This document shows, in pieces, positions 1 through 12,269 of a stretch of 64,000 nucleotides of DNA (the first letter of the stretch is position 1; every line of letters begins with the position of its first letter). The stretch lies in NCBI GenBank assembly GCA_964057225.1, contig OZ059894.1:16832476-16896475 (forward strand). The letters run 5' to 3'. The stretch is from Auanema rhodensis. Lineage: Eukaryota > Nematoda > Chromadorea > Rhabditida > Rhabditidae. The notes under the pieces were generated by a model that saw only the letters and a list, made by a program, of their open reading frames with translations, searched no databases and had not been told where the DNA came from. Both the position numbers and the translations under genes were made by a program.

Positions 1-3000
1 CGAAGAAGAAAACAGGATGAAAATGTACACGAAAAGACAAATTGACTTCAAAACATGTGTGTTTCGTTAGATTTTCTGAAGTCCGTAGACGTTCGCCCGT
101 CAGCTGGCTCAATAACTTTGTTGTAGCTTTTGCAAGAACTGAGAAAAAGAATCAAATCTTGAACTGAAAGTAAGATCTGTGAGAAAACGTTGGTGTTCAT
201 AACATCAGGCATGTGTAAATAGAGCTTTTATATTGAGCATAATGTTGTTTTTTTAAGCGCGAGTAAATTCTATGAAGTTTAAATTGGGCATTTATGTTAA
301 ATTAATATATTGAAGTAAAAGCTATTTGAATTTGAAAGTTTTGAAATGAATGTCTAGCTTGAACATAAGCAAAAAAGATTAACATCAATTGAATATATCA
401 AATTTGCTACTCTCTATGATGGTTTGATGAGCCGAGTGGAACTAGTACACACTCACGAAACGAACGACCATGAGCCGTTTCATCGTCAACAGATTGCCTT
501 TTTCTGCTTCTCTATGTTCTATGTTGTTATTGAGCTCTCTAGCTTAAACAACGCACAAGCAGTTCCATGTGCTCTTGCTTGGAAAAGCTTCTCAGATGCG
601 GCATATAGCCCAATCTTCATATTTTTGTTATTTTTTATATATGACTAGAGGTATTCGTGCAATATTCATATGATTTTTCTGATAATATTTATGTTAATTA
701 CATATTATATTAGTTGAAATTTATATTTTCCCAACTTATTTGATTCATGTGAAATATGAAATAACTATATGTTATGAAGGGAAGACAGATATGAAAAAAA
801 TACAGAAAATAAGGATGTTGGAAAGAAAGCAAATATAGAAATGCGTGAATGAAATAAAAGAAAAAACAAAGGAAATGCTGGAAATAAAAGAGAATGAGGA
901 TGAAAAGAAAAAGCAACCGTCGATGAGGCTATAACGTGAAAACGACACCGAGATTTCTCACGTGAACATTTCACGTAAAACACGTATTATTGACGTCAAA
1001 TTCAAATAGAGTTGGAATCATTGTTGTATAAAAAACTAGATAAATATATGTACATAGAGAAAAATGAATATATAGGAGGTATAAGTGAGAGAGGGTGAGA
1101 AAAGGGGTGGAAATAGACTAATTCAGTGCAGCTGTTAGACCAAATATAAGCCTTTATTTGGTAATCAATATCTCATTATGTATTCGACATAACCTACAAA
1201 GCTGTGTTAAATACATTATCCTAAATAAGGATTTTCTACAAGTTTCATAATGCATTTAGAGGATGTTAGATAAACGATAAATGCTCAAATGATGGATGAT
1301 GAATGATATAAAAGATTGATTGAGAATGAAGAAGATTCGTATCGCGAAGAGTCGCAGAGAATAATATTTGAGATTAAGTTATGAGAGAAAACTAAAAAAG
1401 TAAATTGTTTTTTTTTCAAACTGGAAATGAGGTTATAATTGCCTTTTTCTCCTTATAAATACTATTATTTTTAAATTTTTAAAGAAAAACAAAAAAGGAA
1501 AAAGGTTTTCTCGAATAGAACCATCACGAAAGCTTTTTTTTATATGGTTATAAAGAGGTGTGACCTCTATGGAAAAAAAAAGAAAACCGGCCAGGTTTCA
1601 GAGAGAAATACATAAAAAGTATACTTTAGAAAATTTTGATTTATGAAAGAAAATGACAAAAATTGGTTAAAAAAAGATATGAAATTTTACAGAGCATGCG
1701 GTAAAAGTTCGCAAGATTATACCAACTTTTCAATTACGAAACCAGAAATAGAATATAATGAAATTGAACGAATAAAAACTGTGGATAAATGGAAGAACAT
1801 GTTGAATTATGAATTCTCATTGAAGAACTATTGAAAGGAAAATTAATAGCCGACTGAATTATGTATGTTCGGAACTGTGCGTGAGAGAGAAAACAGGAGA
1901 GATATGCATATGAGGCAAGAAGATTGTCATATATAATAAGACCTGAATTAATGGATATAAAATTCAAAAATCTTTTTCAACAATAATAACAACAATAACA
2001 ACAACAACAACAACAACAAGATCTTCATATCCATGAATAAACAACATTATCTGATATTTTATCCTTTTTTTTTCTTAAACAAACCTAAAAAGGTATCAAA
2101 TATGTCGATATTGTCGAGTAGATGGAATCGATAATCGACAACCTTAATTGTTGTTCGAAGAAAGAGAAGAAAATGACAGTCTGAGAATGAAGAGTAACGA
2201 GGACGTAAATGAGACAGTTTGAAATTAGAAAGATGAATGAGAGAAAAGAGAATTTTCTCCAATATAATGAAAAAGACAGAAGTGAGAAACATGAAAATTA
2301 AGGCAATGGATCACTCATTTGCAGCATGGCATGATGTAAAGGATTGGTAACGTTCATTATATAGTTTTCTTATTTTAAATTAAAGTTATAATTGTTAATG
2401 CTCGTTAATATACTATATACTAGTACAATAGTATTCAAGGTTACCTTCGATATTTGTTCGAAAATAATAAATAAGATTCGTAAGAATAGAAATAGAGAGT
2501 AGAAGGCTGAATATTTAATAGAGCATGATTTTTCCAATCTACATATATACACATTCATACAAAGTATATTAATCATTTAACTACTGCATGAGAAAGAGGA
2601 GTGAGAGAAGGAGCAATAGAGGGGTGAAAACATACATATATCGAGTAATTAAATTTGAACATCAAAATATTACAAAAGACGCCCTTTAATCCAATTTAAA
2701 ATGTTTTATTATATATTTTATTAAATAATTTTAAAAACAGAATAAAAAAAATAATAAGACAAGATGATTCAAATAATAATACATAACCTTATTTTAACTC
2801 AACTATATAATTTATGGTGAATGTAAAAGAGACAGTTCAATAAAGGTAGTCAAATAGGGCTATTGATTCAACGAAGCTTCTCAATACCGGCGTCAAAGCG
2901 TAGATCGAACAAATAGAAAACGAGAATTGTAAGAGAGAGGATAGTAGACTTCTTCACGCAATCTTTGCATATATTGACCCGTTCCTTTCCTTATTGTTCT

Positions 3001-3864
3001 GATGCTAAGAAATTACACAAGATGCATACAATTCTTATTTTGAATGTTCCCAAAAATATTCTATTCTGTATCCTAAAATCAGTGCCAACGGCTCATTTCT
3101 TCATCACGAATTTGAAGGTTGTAGTTTACCTGGTAGCTCGTTCAAGTGCAATCATAATCCTGATGAGTTACCTTAATTCCGAGTGTTAAAGAAGAAAAAC
3201 ACAAAAAACAATATTTTATTTTGAAACAACATAAAGAAGATAAGAACTGTGAGAATTTATGACTTTTCTGCGTAAAAAATTCTCAAATAATAATACTATT
3301 TGAATCTATATTACTAAGAATTCCCCCCCCATCCAAGTTTTGTAGCCCAACATAGAAAATTATCACCAAATACCATGCCATCACTAACTTATATTATAAA
3401 ATACAGAAATTCCTAAGTTTTAAGTAATGAATTTACATTTCATAATAAATCTTTTGAATGAAACTTATTGAATCAAGGATATACTAATAAATACTTACAT
3501 TTTCTTAATATATTATACTCAATCATGTGACAACTATTTAATAGATTCAAATAATAAATTACATTTGTTTACTTATTGGTTACAAATGAACTAACAAATT
3601 TATAACTATACGTGAAACATGTTTGTTATGAATCAGAATCTCTCACATTTAAGATGAGCAATTTAGATGGTGTCGTATTTGACTAAGTGACTGATAAGAC
3701 AAACAACTGAACTGCAACCTGAAAATATTAACAATTTGGATGTTTTTTCTAAACAAGATTACCGTTTTGATAAAAGACTCCAAAGATAACACCTGATAAA
3801 AGATTGTATAAAACATGAGAAATTCGAGTTTAAATCATATTTTTTTAATCAGCGCATCAACACT
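1..3864. other. No gene recognised; one weak candidate exon
   Basis: AT-rich, partly purine-rich sequence (many gagagaag tracts) with only short open frames that look random. The one coding-like piece is at 48-138 on the minus strand: an acceptor-like TTTTTCTCAG is followed by 30 in-frame codons with mixed, non-AT codon use ending in TGA, which would suit the last exon of a gene. No matching upstream exon was found, so it is not called as a gene. The last ~100 bases are the presumed promoter of the secreted peptide gene at 3865. Confidence 0.5.
1979..2020. repeat. (CAA)n/(AAC)n microsatellite
   Basis: A run of CAA/AAT triplets that becomes a pure CAA repeat at its right end. No gene model includes it. 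Confidence 0.9.
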
Positions 3865-4473
3865 ATGAAAAGAATAGTCGTTAAATCCATTTTGATTGTC
3901 CTATTATACGCAACATGCTCAAGTTGTGAAAAGGGTTAGTTTTATACTTTTTTCTAATATAGTTTGCTTCATCGGATCGCCTTTAAAAAATATTTTATAG
4001 ATTCAACCAATGAAACGGAACCAATCACTTCATTAAATGCAACATTAATCAGCCCCACTCCATCCAATACAACTTCTGATGACAATATTACAGCTAGTAC
4101 AAATCCGACTTCAGAGTTAGCTAAAGAAATGGATGCTGATATTTCCAAAATAATGAGCAAAATGGAAGAAATGGTGGATATACTTGATGATTGGAAGAGT
4201 ATTGAGCTTATGGCCCAATCTATTTTTGAAATAGATCCAACTCTGGCTGAACCAGATGAAGACAACGATATTCAAAACGAAGAATCTTCTGACTCTGATA
4301 CACCTCATATACGTGAAAAAAGAGGGGGAAAATTTTTGAAAAAGGTAAAGAAAATATTCAAGAAGGCATTATCCTGCTACATTTCGAGAAAAAAGAGATC
4401 TATAGATCTCAAACCACGCAAAAGTCCTGTTTTCATAGACACATCTTTTCATAAAAAACCTCTTTCAAATTGA
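3865..4473 (+). CDS. Secreted precursor of a lysine-rich amphipathic peptide (antimicrobial-peptide-like)
   Basis: Two exons, 3865-3934 and 4001-4473 (66 bp intron, phase 1), give 180 residues. Residues 1 to about 22 are a signal peptide. Residues 24-60 are Ser/Thr-rich with four N-glycosylation sequons (N27, N36, N46, N52). Residues 61-127 are strongly acidic. A furin-type site REKR (128-131) is followed by a 21-residue segment starting GGKFLKKVKK, with seven lysines, one cysteine (C149) and no acidic residue, then a second basic site RKKR (153-156) and a basic tail. Hydrophobic residues at 135, 136, 139, 142, 143, 146, 147, 150 and 151 fall every 3-4 positions, so the segment can form a two-faced helix. 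Acidic pro-region plus cationic helix is the usual layout of antimicrobial peptide precursors; that role is inferred. No family was recognised. It could instead be a neuropeptide-like or other signalling precursor. Confidence 0.8.
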
Positions 4474-5491
4474 AATGGAATATTAAAATTGTTGTATATA
4501 AAATTTTAATCAATAAATATTATATATGTAAATATGTTATCGCTAGATTCAAAAAATCCAACGAAGCAATGAAACCAAATCAAATAATAAATACGTCTTT
4601 GACAAAGATATTAATTTACGATGTTTTTTTATTGGATCTGTTTTCATTTTCACATTATTATGCATTACACCGGTTGTACCTTAAATCATGTACTTTTAAG
4701 AAGAGATGAAACTAAGTTTGAACCTGAATCTATCCCTTGTTTTGTGGTTACGGTTACGATTGTTTTCATAAATAATCCTATGAAATGGTTTTAAATTATT
4801 TTATCAGTTGTTGTTTCCAGCCAATTTTAGTTCGATTGATTTTGTTTGGTTCTGAGCTACTTCCAGCAGCGCACTTCTTAACTAATCAAAAGTTGGATGT
4901 GATTGTATAGTGTATGATATGAGTTCAAAATAAAATTGTACAATTTACTCATAGGATTATTCGAATCATATTTTTGCACTCCAACATACTAATTGTTCTG
5001 ATTTTAAGTAAAAAATATAAGAAATGTGATCTGGTAAAATTTCATAAACTGAAAAGGAAATACCTGAGAGAAATTCTCATTACGTTTCTCATTTAACTAT
5101 AATTTAAAGAAGTTTTAATAAAGCTATTGTCATAATCTAGGTTGTATACAGTTCCGTCCATCTTATAGTTTTTACTGTTAGAGCGGTTCTTGTCAAAACT
5201 GCTTCAACAAGTTTGCTGATTGTCGTTGGATATTAACGTTATTAAGGTCTATGTGTGAATCAGAAGATCTATAACACATAGTTATCACAAATAAATTTCC
5301 AAATACTAATGTTTCATTATTTATTTTCTATAATTATATTTGTATTTCGAATGATAAAATTATGTGCAATTATGAGAAGGTATAAAATAATGATATAGTT
5401 CCTAACATTATAAAACAAATGCAACAAAAAAGGCAATGATTGTAACAATAATCAGACAAGAAACAGATCTTTCAAGAGCAAAAAAATGGAA
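4474..5491. other. Intergenic
   Basis: Between a plus-strand and a minus-strand gene that converge here. It holds the 3' ends of both; the open frame at 4470-4709 is AT-rich with no splice or homology support. Nothing else was seen. Confidence 0.6.
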
Positions 5492-8400
5492 TTATGCTTG
5501 AGCATTTTTGGAAGGTAATAGCCGGTATATACATATAACTGAATTGTGTCCCAAAAATTTACAATATTTACAAGGTTGCCTACTGTATTCACATTCTATT
5601 GGATTACCATAAACATCGAAATGTTCTGGTTTAAAGCAAATCGTACATAGTGAGTTTTTCTTTAATATTTGGAATTTAGATAATTCATCAGGATAACGAT
5701 TGCATTTAAACGAGTCACCAGGTAAGCCACAAAATATACACTTCAGGTTTTGATCTCCGGGATGAAATGCATGCAGATTTTTGTAAGTTCCTAAAGTACA
5801 AATGTTAGAGTAGACATAGAAAATATTAAATTTACCGGATTGATTCGCTGGATATATGCTCGAAGATTGTACGGCCGCTGGAGAATTTTGCGTATTGTCT
5901 GCTGAATAAGAGGAATAAATAGCATTACTCATAATTATAGCTTACGGAAATTTTGACGAAAAGGCATCATCATTCGATTCGAGTTTGTAGAGGACAGATT
6001 TGAATTCCTTGAGGGAAAATTAGAATTCATAGAGGGCAAATTTGAGTTCATCGGTGGAAGGTTGGGGCTCATAGATGCATGATTGGAGTTCATATGCGGG
6101 GGGTGGGGGTTCATAGATGCATGATTGGGGTTCATAGATGCATGATTGGGGTTCATAGATGCATGATTGGGGTTCATAGATGCATGATTGGGGTTCATAG
6201 ATACATGATTGGAGCTCATAGATACACGATTGGAAGGTGCATGATTGGGGTTCATAGATGGAAAATGGGAATTCACGGAGGTGTTATTCGAATTAGCTAA
6301 AGAGACATTGGGATTCCTATAGTTATGATTTCCCATCATATATGAAGCCCCGCCATTGGTGTAACTGGTAGGAACGTATTGTGAGGAATTGGCCTGATTA
6401 ATGTTCGGAGCAAACCTTTGATCTAAATAAGATGGGATAATAGTTTTAATATGTTAAACTCTTCTTACTGTAATTTAAATAAGGATTAAATCCGTTTTGA
6501 ACAGAATGCATAGATGTTGTGGGTTGTGCAGGAACATCTGAAACATACATGCCTTATTAATTAATAAATTTCTGTCACGAACTATAATTGAATCCATAGT
6601 TAGACTGTGAAATATCCGCTCTATTATGTTGTACATACATTGGTTGAGATGTGTGAACTTGCCCTATAATTCAAATGATTATTGAGATATGATTTTTACG
6701 AAAAAAATTACTTTGATTCATCTGTTGATAAAACGTTGTAGAATTATTGACCGGCATTCGTCCTTGCTGGTAATTCATATTTGCCGGTGGCATCGGCGGA
6801 CAAGGAACATACACGGGATTGGTAGGCACATAAGATGCTACAACAGGGGAATGACATTCCCGTTTAACACTTTGTTGATTAAACAGTGGTTGTTCACGTG
6901 CAGGCTCCACAGTAATGTTAACTTCTGTTTTAACAGTAACTTGATGGTTCTCCTGATCTTGACTCGTGTTTTCTAGTTTCACTTGAATATTATTTACAGC
7001 TCTAGCAACTTGTAATGGATTTTCTAAGACATCCCTCAACATCAGATGAGGCAGAGTTGGGGTTTTCGTTTGTTTTCCTGAAAATAAATTTTTTTTTTCA
7101 TTTTTAAAAACTTTTTATTTACTTACTCTTTTTAGCACCAGTGAGTAGAAGCTGCCCTTTTTCTGTATTTCGGTTCGAGGACGACTGGGGAAAAGAGTTT
7201 TGAGAACGGTTATTATCTGAAAAATGTGATATTTAAATCGAATTGATATCATTTTCTTTTACACTTCTGTATAAATATAAGATTGACTTTAATCCATAAT
7301 TCAAGTTAAATTAGTTTTTGTATTTCAAAAAAGATCTTTACGACCTCTGTTTATGTTTGGTGTTGAAGTTGAAAAGCCAATTTGCACTGTATAAAATAAA
7401 TGCTGGCTAACCAAATTCACTCCAGAGAATTAACAATTTGATAACTTAAAAACATATATCAACAAAAATCTTACTCTGTACAGACTGATCTTGGTCATCA
7501 TTTTCAGACTTTATATATTGATTCTGAATTATATTCGCAGGTGGTACAGATTGACTCTGAATAATATTCGCAGGTGGTACAGATTGATTTTGAGGAATAT
7601 TTCCAGCTTTATTTAATAAAGCTTGCAACATAGTATTTCGTTCAACGCCTAAAATTATAAATTGAAACTCTGTATGAGGTACACACAAACATACCCAGCC
7701 TTGTCGATTGATTCTCAGCAGCAGGAGGACGCAGCATCTCGTTAGATTCTGGAGCTAATGTTTCTGGTATGAGAACGGGCATTTCATTGAATTCTTCGAT
7801 ACTTGCAACAACTGAAGCAAATTTCATAAATTAAACTTATGTATATTGCTAACCTGTTTGTTTATTGCTGGAAGCTTCAACAGGCTTTTGCAATTGATTA
7901 GTAGAGTTGCTCTCGATATTTGACTGAACATCACAATTAACTTCTTGACCTGAAATAAACCATACTTTCTTATACTTCATTTTTTTTGTTTTACCTTCTA
8001 TTTGATGTCTTAGCGAAAGAAGTGTACTATTCTCTGTGCTTGACAAATTAATACTTTCCCTTTGACTTTCGGTATTTCTCATTTGAGTATCATGTGGAAC
8101 TTGAGCATTACGATGGATATGTTGCTCTAGAACCTTTGGAATATTACATAGAGCTCCTGTGTTCAAACGATTCGTTGCTTGTTGCGGTACATGAGAATTA
8201 CTCAAAGTAGACAGTTGTTGAATAGAGCCCAAAACGTTTGGAACCTGATTTCGAACAGAAGAAGCATTTGTATTTTCTGGCCGATCGATCAGAGGTATAG
8301 AAGGGAAAATAGCCGAGTTATGACCATGCTCTTGATTTTGAGGTCTACGACGCGGATCAGTCAATTTTTCACCGCTTCTTGGCTTTTTCTGAGGTTTCGT

Positions 8401-11153
8401 TCCTCCTTTCTCTAAAGATATGACGCGTTCAGGTAATACGACAGTACCAGTCGTCTCAGGAGGTGGACAAGTGCTTCGGATGCTAATTTCATTAATACTG
8501 GGTGGGGCCTCAATATTGTTGAAAATCACTCCGAGGATGTCATTGGAATCTTTCTGGATTTCAGAAGGCTTTTTTGGTCCGGCATGTGTTGGAGGTACTG
8601 ATAAAGTAGGTTTTTCTTTCTGTTTCTCTGCATCGAAAGCAGGTAGCGCATTTGACGATGGATGTTCCGACGGTACTCTAGCCTTTCTAGGTATTTTGAA
8701 TGATAGCAAAGAAGATAACTTGTCTTCAGAACATGATAGAGCAGCCCTAGCAGCAACATTTTTTTTAGGTTGGCATTCTCTTTCCCTTTGAAAATCAGCT
8801 ACCAGTGAATAACAAGGAGTGTAACGGGGCTTTTGCTGAAAATAAAAAAATAACTCACAATATAACAAACAAAACATACACGATGATTTTCAGAAGTCCC
8901 CTTACTTTCATCTCTTCCATGTTGACCAGCCCCTACAACCTCTCTAGATTGAATATCAATTTTTTCCTTCGATTGTGAGGATATTGAGAAGGCAGTCGGA
9001 GCCTTCAACGACCCTGTTTTTTCTCTTTGTTCAGCTTGTACTGATGTAGCAACAGAAGTTTTTGTTGGTGATCCAACAATATTATTCCGTATTGATAAAC
9101 TCGTCTCCGGTTGTGAGGGTACAGCGGTTGAAATATGTGATTTGCCTGATGTATTAGCCTTATTCTTTTCTTGAGTTGGTAAGGAAGTGGAAGTGTAGGT
9201 TCTATCAGAAGATCCAGTATTATCTTTATGTTGTTTTAATGACAATTTCGAAGTAGATGGTCCTGTAGATGGAACAGATTTGTCCAGCAATTCTATTGGT
9301 ACCCAGGTAGAAGTTGGAAGATTCTTCGAAACGATAGATTTTCTATTTTGTTGCGTTGTCGTCGAGACCGAAGCGGAGGAACCAATGTGAGGTAGAGCAT
9401 TATCCTTTTGGTGAGCAGGTGCTGCCAATGAAGGTGCAAGTGTGGGCAATAAATCAGTGCGGTTTTTGTGTTGTGTTGGTGCTGATACAGAAGTGGAGGG
9501 CGCAAGGATAGGCACAGCTTTTTCCTTTTGTTGGACTTGTACTGATTCAGATAAACTTGTTAATGAACCAGTACTATCCATAGAATTTTTTAATCTGCAT
9601 TTAGACGACTGATTCTGGTGTCCCATGGACGTGGAAGCAGATGTGGCTTGCTTCTTATTGCTCTCTCGGTGTATTCGAGCCTTTACTTCTGGAGGTGATT
9701 CATCATCAGAATTATCATCCAAATCATCCGTACAGAATAACGTAGAATTTGCGAACAGAGGAGTTTTGTTTGTAGACAAGGACACAGATCTTAGAGAATA
9801 CTGAAAAAAAACAAGAAGTTAATCATAAATAAAAATTCCAACCTTATGTGATTTTTCTAATCGTTGTTTCTTCTCTTGACCACCACGACTAGCACTCCTT
9901 GTGTGCAGAGAAGGAGAATCTTCTGGAGATTGTGATCGACTATCAGATTCAAAATTCAGCGTAGAATTGAATTTCCTCTTTCTTTTCCGTACTATTACTG
10001 CCTCGTCTTCATCAGATTCGCTTTCCACTCTTGGAACATCTACTTCGCACGCCGGCGCTTCCACAGCATCATTTCCAATTGATACATCCTCCAAACCACT
10101 TTCTTGAGAAGTGCTAGCAACGCAACAAGATTCAGCTTCTGATGATCTGTTGCTGTTTACGTATGGGTTCTTGAACATATTGAAGTGCTCATCGATATCT
10201 TCCTGTGGCTCCAGTGGTAATGGCAAATCGTCATTGCGGTATAGCTGATACTTTAATCGTTCTTTGATTTTGGTTATAAGTAGTATTCTAGCATTGATAT
10301 TGTCACAATTAGGACAGACACATCGATATTGTGGTACTCTCTTTTTAACTTGATGATACGACTTAATGCGGATATTATAATCCAGAACTGCGGCTTCATG
10401 TTCTTCTTCCCTACTTTTGAAGCTTCTATGTTGTTTGAAAGCTTTCATGAAAAGAGCCGGTATTTTATCACAGTGATCCGTGCCATCCACTGGAAAGTCC
10501 TTCATGCAGCGCTTGAAAATTTTAGACATATATGCTTCTTTTCGTTGAAACTCAGGATGCAGAAGATAACCAACTGCAATATTAATGCTTTCATATTCGT
10601 CCTTTTCTTCTAGACCCTAACAACAAAAAAATTAAACTCATATAAAGTTTAGAAAGCATACCTCTCTAGAGCAAGATTCAAAACTCATTTCCATTTCTTC
10701 ACCAAAATCATGTTCAGGGAACTCTTCCTCGGGCATGGACAGTAGGGCCATGACTCTCCGATAATCATATCTTTTGAGTGACGACTCCAAATCCGTGATG
10801 TTGAACTTGTATATTTCGTACAATTCATCAGTAATCTTTCGAAGATGAAGAAGGTCTGCGTATACTGTCTTAAGCAGTTGTACTCTGCTGGGGACATCAG
10901 TTTCGGTTATGGCGCCCTTCAAAAGACTAAGCTTCTCCTTGAAAAAATTGAACATTTTGTTTATTTCACGTCCAGCATAAACATAGAATTGTATGCTTTT
11001 TTTAGCGATTTCGAAATCGTTTGAATCACCATCTTCAAGGCGATCTAACTGTTTATACAAAAATGGGCGTAATATCTTCCTAGTTCTCTTGAGCTTCTCC
11101 AATTTACGGTAAAAACTTAAAAACTCTTCTCGGTTATTTTGTGGAGAACTCAT
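5492..11153 (-). CDS. Large unknown protein with C-terminal gag-like zinc knuckles
   Basis: Fifteen exons join in frame to 1635 residues: 10662-11153, 9843-10616, 8880-9800, 7995-8835, 7854-7949, 7695-7811, 7475-7648, 7342-7386, 7127-7216, 6712-7077, 6583-6663, 6469-6537, 5946-6422, 5836-5901, 5492-5790. The ATG directly follows TTTCAG, a likely trans-splice site. Residues 1-290 look globular and helical and include CVCPNC; no family was recognised. About 300-1500 is low-complexity Ser/Thr/Gln/Asn-rich, with nuclear-type basic and acidic clusters near 380-420 and a MNPNHAS tandem repeat. Residues 1554-1623 hold three Cys clusters: CX2CX8C lacking its His, an expanded CX2CX4HX9C, and a perfect CX2CX4HX4C. 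Their spacing, with a YP...L...C linker, resembles the zinc-knuckle trio of nematode BEL/Pao retrotransposon Gag. No pol, protease or LTR lies nearby, so this looks like a host gene. A nucleic-acid-binding role is inferred. Confidence 0.82.
6102..6229. repeat. 21-bp tandem repeat inside the zinc-knuckle gene
   Basis: Near-perfect 21-bp units (plus strand GATTGGGGTTCATAGATGCA plus T) start at 6123, 6144, 6165 and 6186, with decaying copies on both sides (about 6060-6262). On the minus strand each encodes MNPNHAS. The unit length is a multiple of three, so copy-number change would not break the frame. There are no spacers, so it is not a CRISPR array. Confidence 0.95.
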
Positions 11154-11877
11154 CTGAAACAAATATGAAATAAAAAGAAGTATATGGCCACAAACAAATA
11201 AATAATCGATAATGTTCAATTTACTATGAAAAAGTATTGAATAAGCCTCGCATAGAGCCTTATGTTAAGTAAATTAAAAACAAAATATTATAAATATTTT
11301 CAATAGACATTCCTGAATCTACCGCATCATTCACACTTTGCTATACATCAATACTATGAAAATGAATAACTTCTTCATAAAATAACATTATAGTAAAGCA
11401 AAGAAGGAATGCAAATAAATTCAAACAAATTAACTTGTGAGCATGATTGATTTATAGGCATTATAGAAACTTTCACAGAAGAAAAATGAATGATATTATC
11501 AAACAATCACAAGGTAAATATAATAAAACAAAAAGTATTATTAATAAAGTAAGAAATAAATTAATAAAGTTATTAATAAAGTAAAAAAGTAATATTGTTG
11601 ATAAAAATTAAGCAGAAATAAACAACAGTAAAATTACAAGCTTGTTGGAGGATCACGATTATAAGCATTGTTGGGTATTTTAGCAAAATTGGTAACGTAA
11701 TATATGAGAAAAAATATTATAAGCAAGACAAACAGACCAAAAATGTAAAAAGATCATAACGACTTTTAAGAATTCGAATAATGATAATAGGGTGAATTTC
11801 CGAGGAAGATAACAGCTGATGTCAAAACATACATATTACAGCAACTAGGTTGCAAAGTTTAATACAATAATCAACAT
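11154..11877. other. Divergent intergenic region
   Basis: About 0.7 kb between the divergent starts at 11153 (minus) and 11878 (plus). It is AT-rich, with TTAATAAAGTA-type direct repeats around 11540-11600. Presumably it holds both promoters; no defined motif was recognised. Confidence 0.5.
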
Positions 11878-12269
11878 ATGGAACGCTGGAAGCGGGAAAA
11901 TAACCCGGTAAGCTATAGTTCACACACTCTACAACCTCATAATTTAGAACCAGAAGATTCAACTCTATGGCTTCGAATCGTTGACGGTTAGCATTTTCAA
12001 AAGAAAAAAGTACCTAAAATGACGCCTAATAGATTGACATCTTTTGATATTAAAACTTTTAATTGTTTATAAATTATTTGCAAAATAAAAACATTTTAAC
12101 CGTAAATCCAACGAAAATAAGCAATGCACTTTGATAGTGATGAACTAAATAGAGAAAAACATGAATAAAAAAAACAATCTTTATGTATTTTTTTTAATGT
12201 AAATATAAAACAGATGCACCGTTTGACCGTTTGGAGCAGAACTTGAAGCAGATGGAATATTTGCTATAA
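11878..12269 (+). CDS. 54-residue two-exon microprotein
   Basis: Exon 1 11878-11986 (36 codons plus one base) and exon 2 12214-12269 join in phase across a 227 bp intron (donor GTTAGC, acceptor TAAAACAG). The product starts MERWKRENN and ends LEQNLKQMEYLL, a short amphipathic helix that could form a coiled coil. Codon use is mixed and GC is higher than in the flanking DNA, which argues for real coding sequence despite the size. No family was recognised. Small conserved subunits of larger complexes often look like this, but that is a guess. An unseen upstream exon is possible. Confidence 0.5.

Noticed and set aside
6079-6300. Plus-strand open frame of 73 codons across the 21-bp repeat, and a CRISPR-like look
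   Set aside because: The repeat has no spacers and the frame is only the antisense of the minus-strand MNPNHAS repeat.
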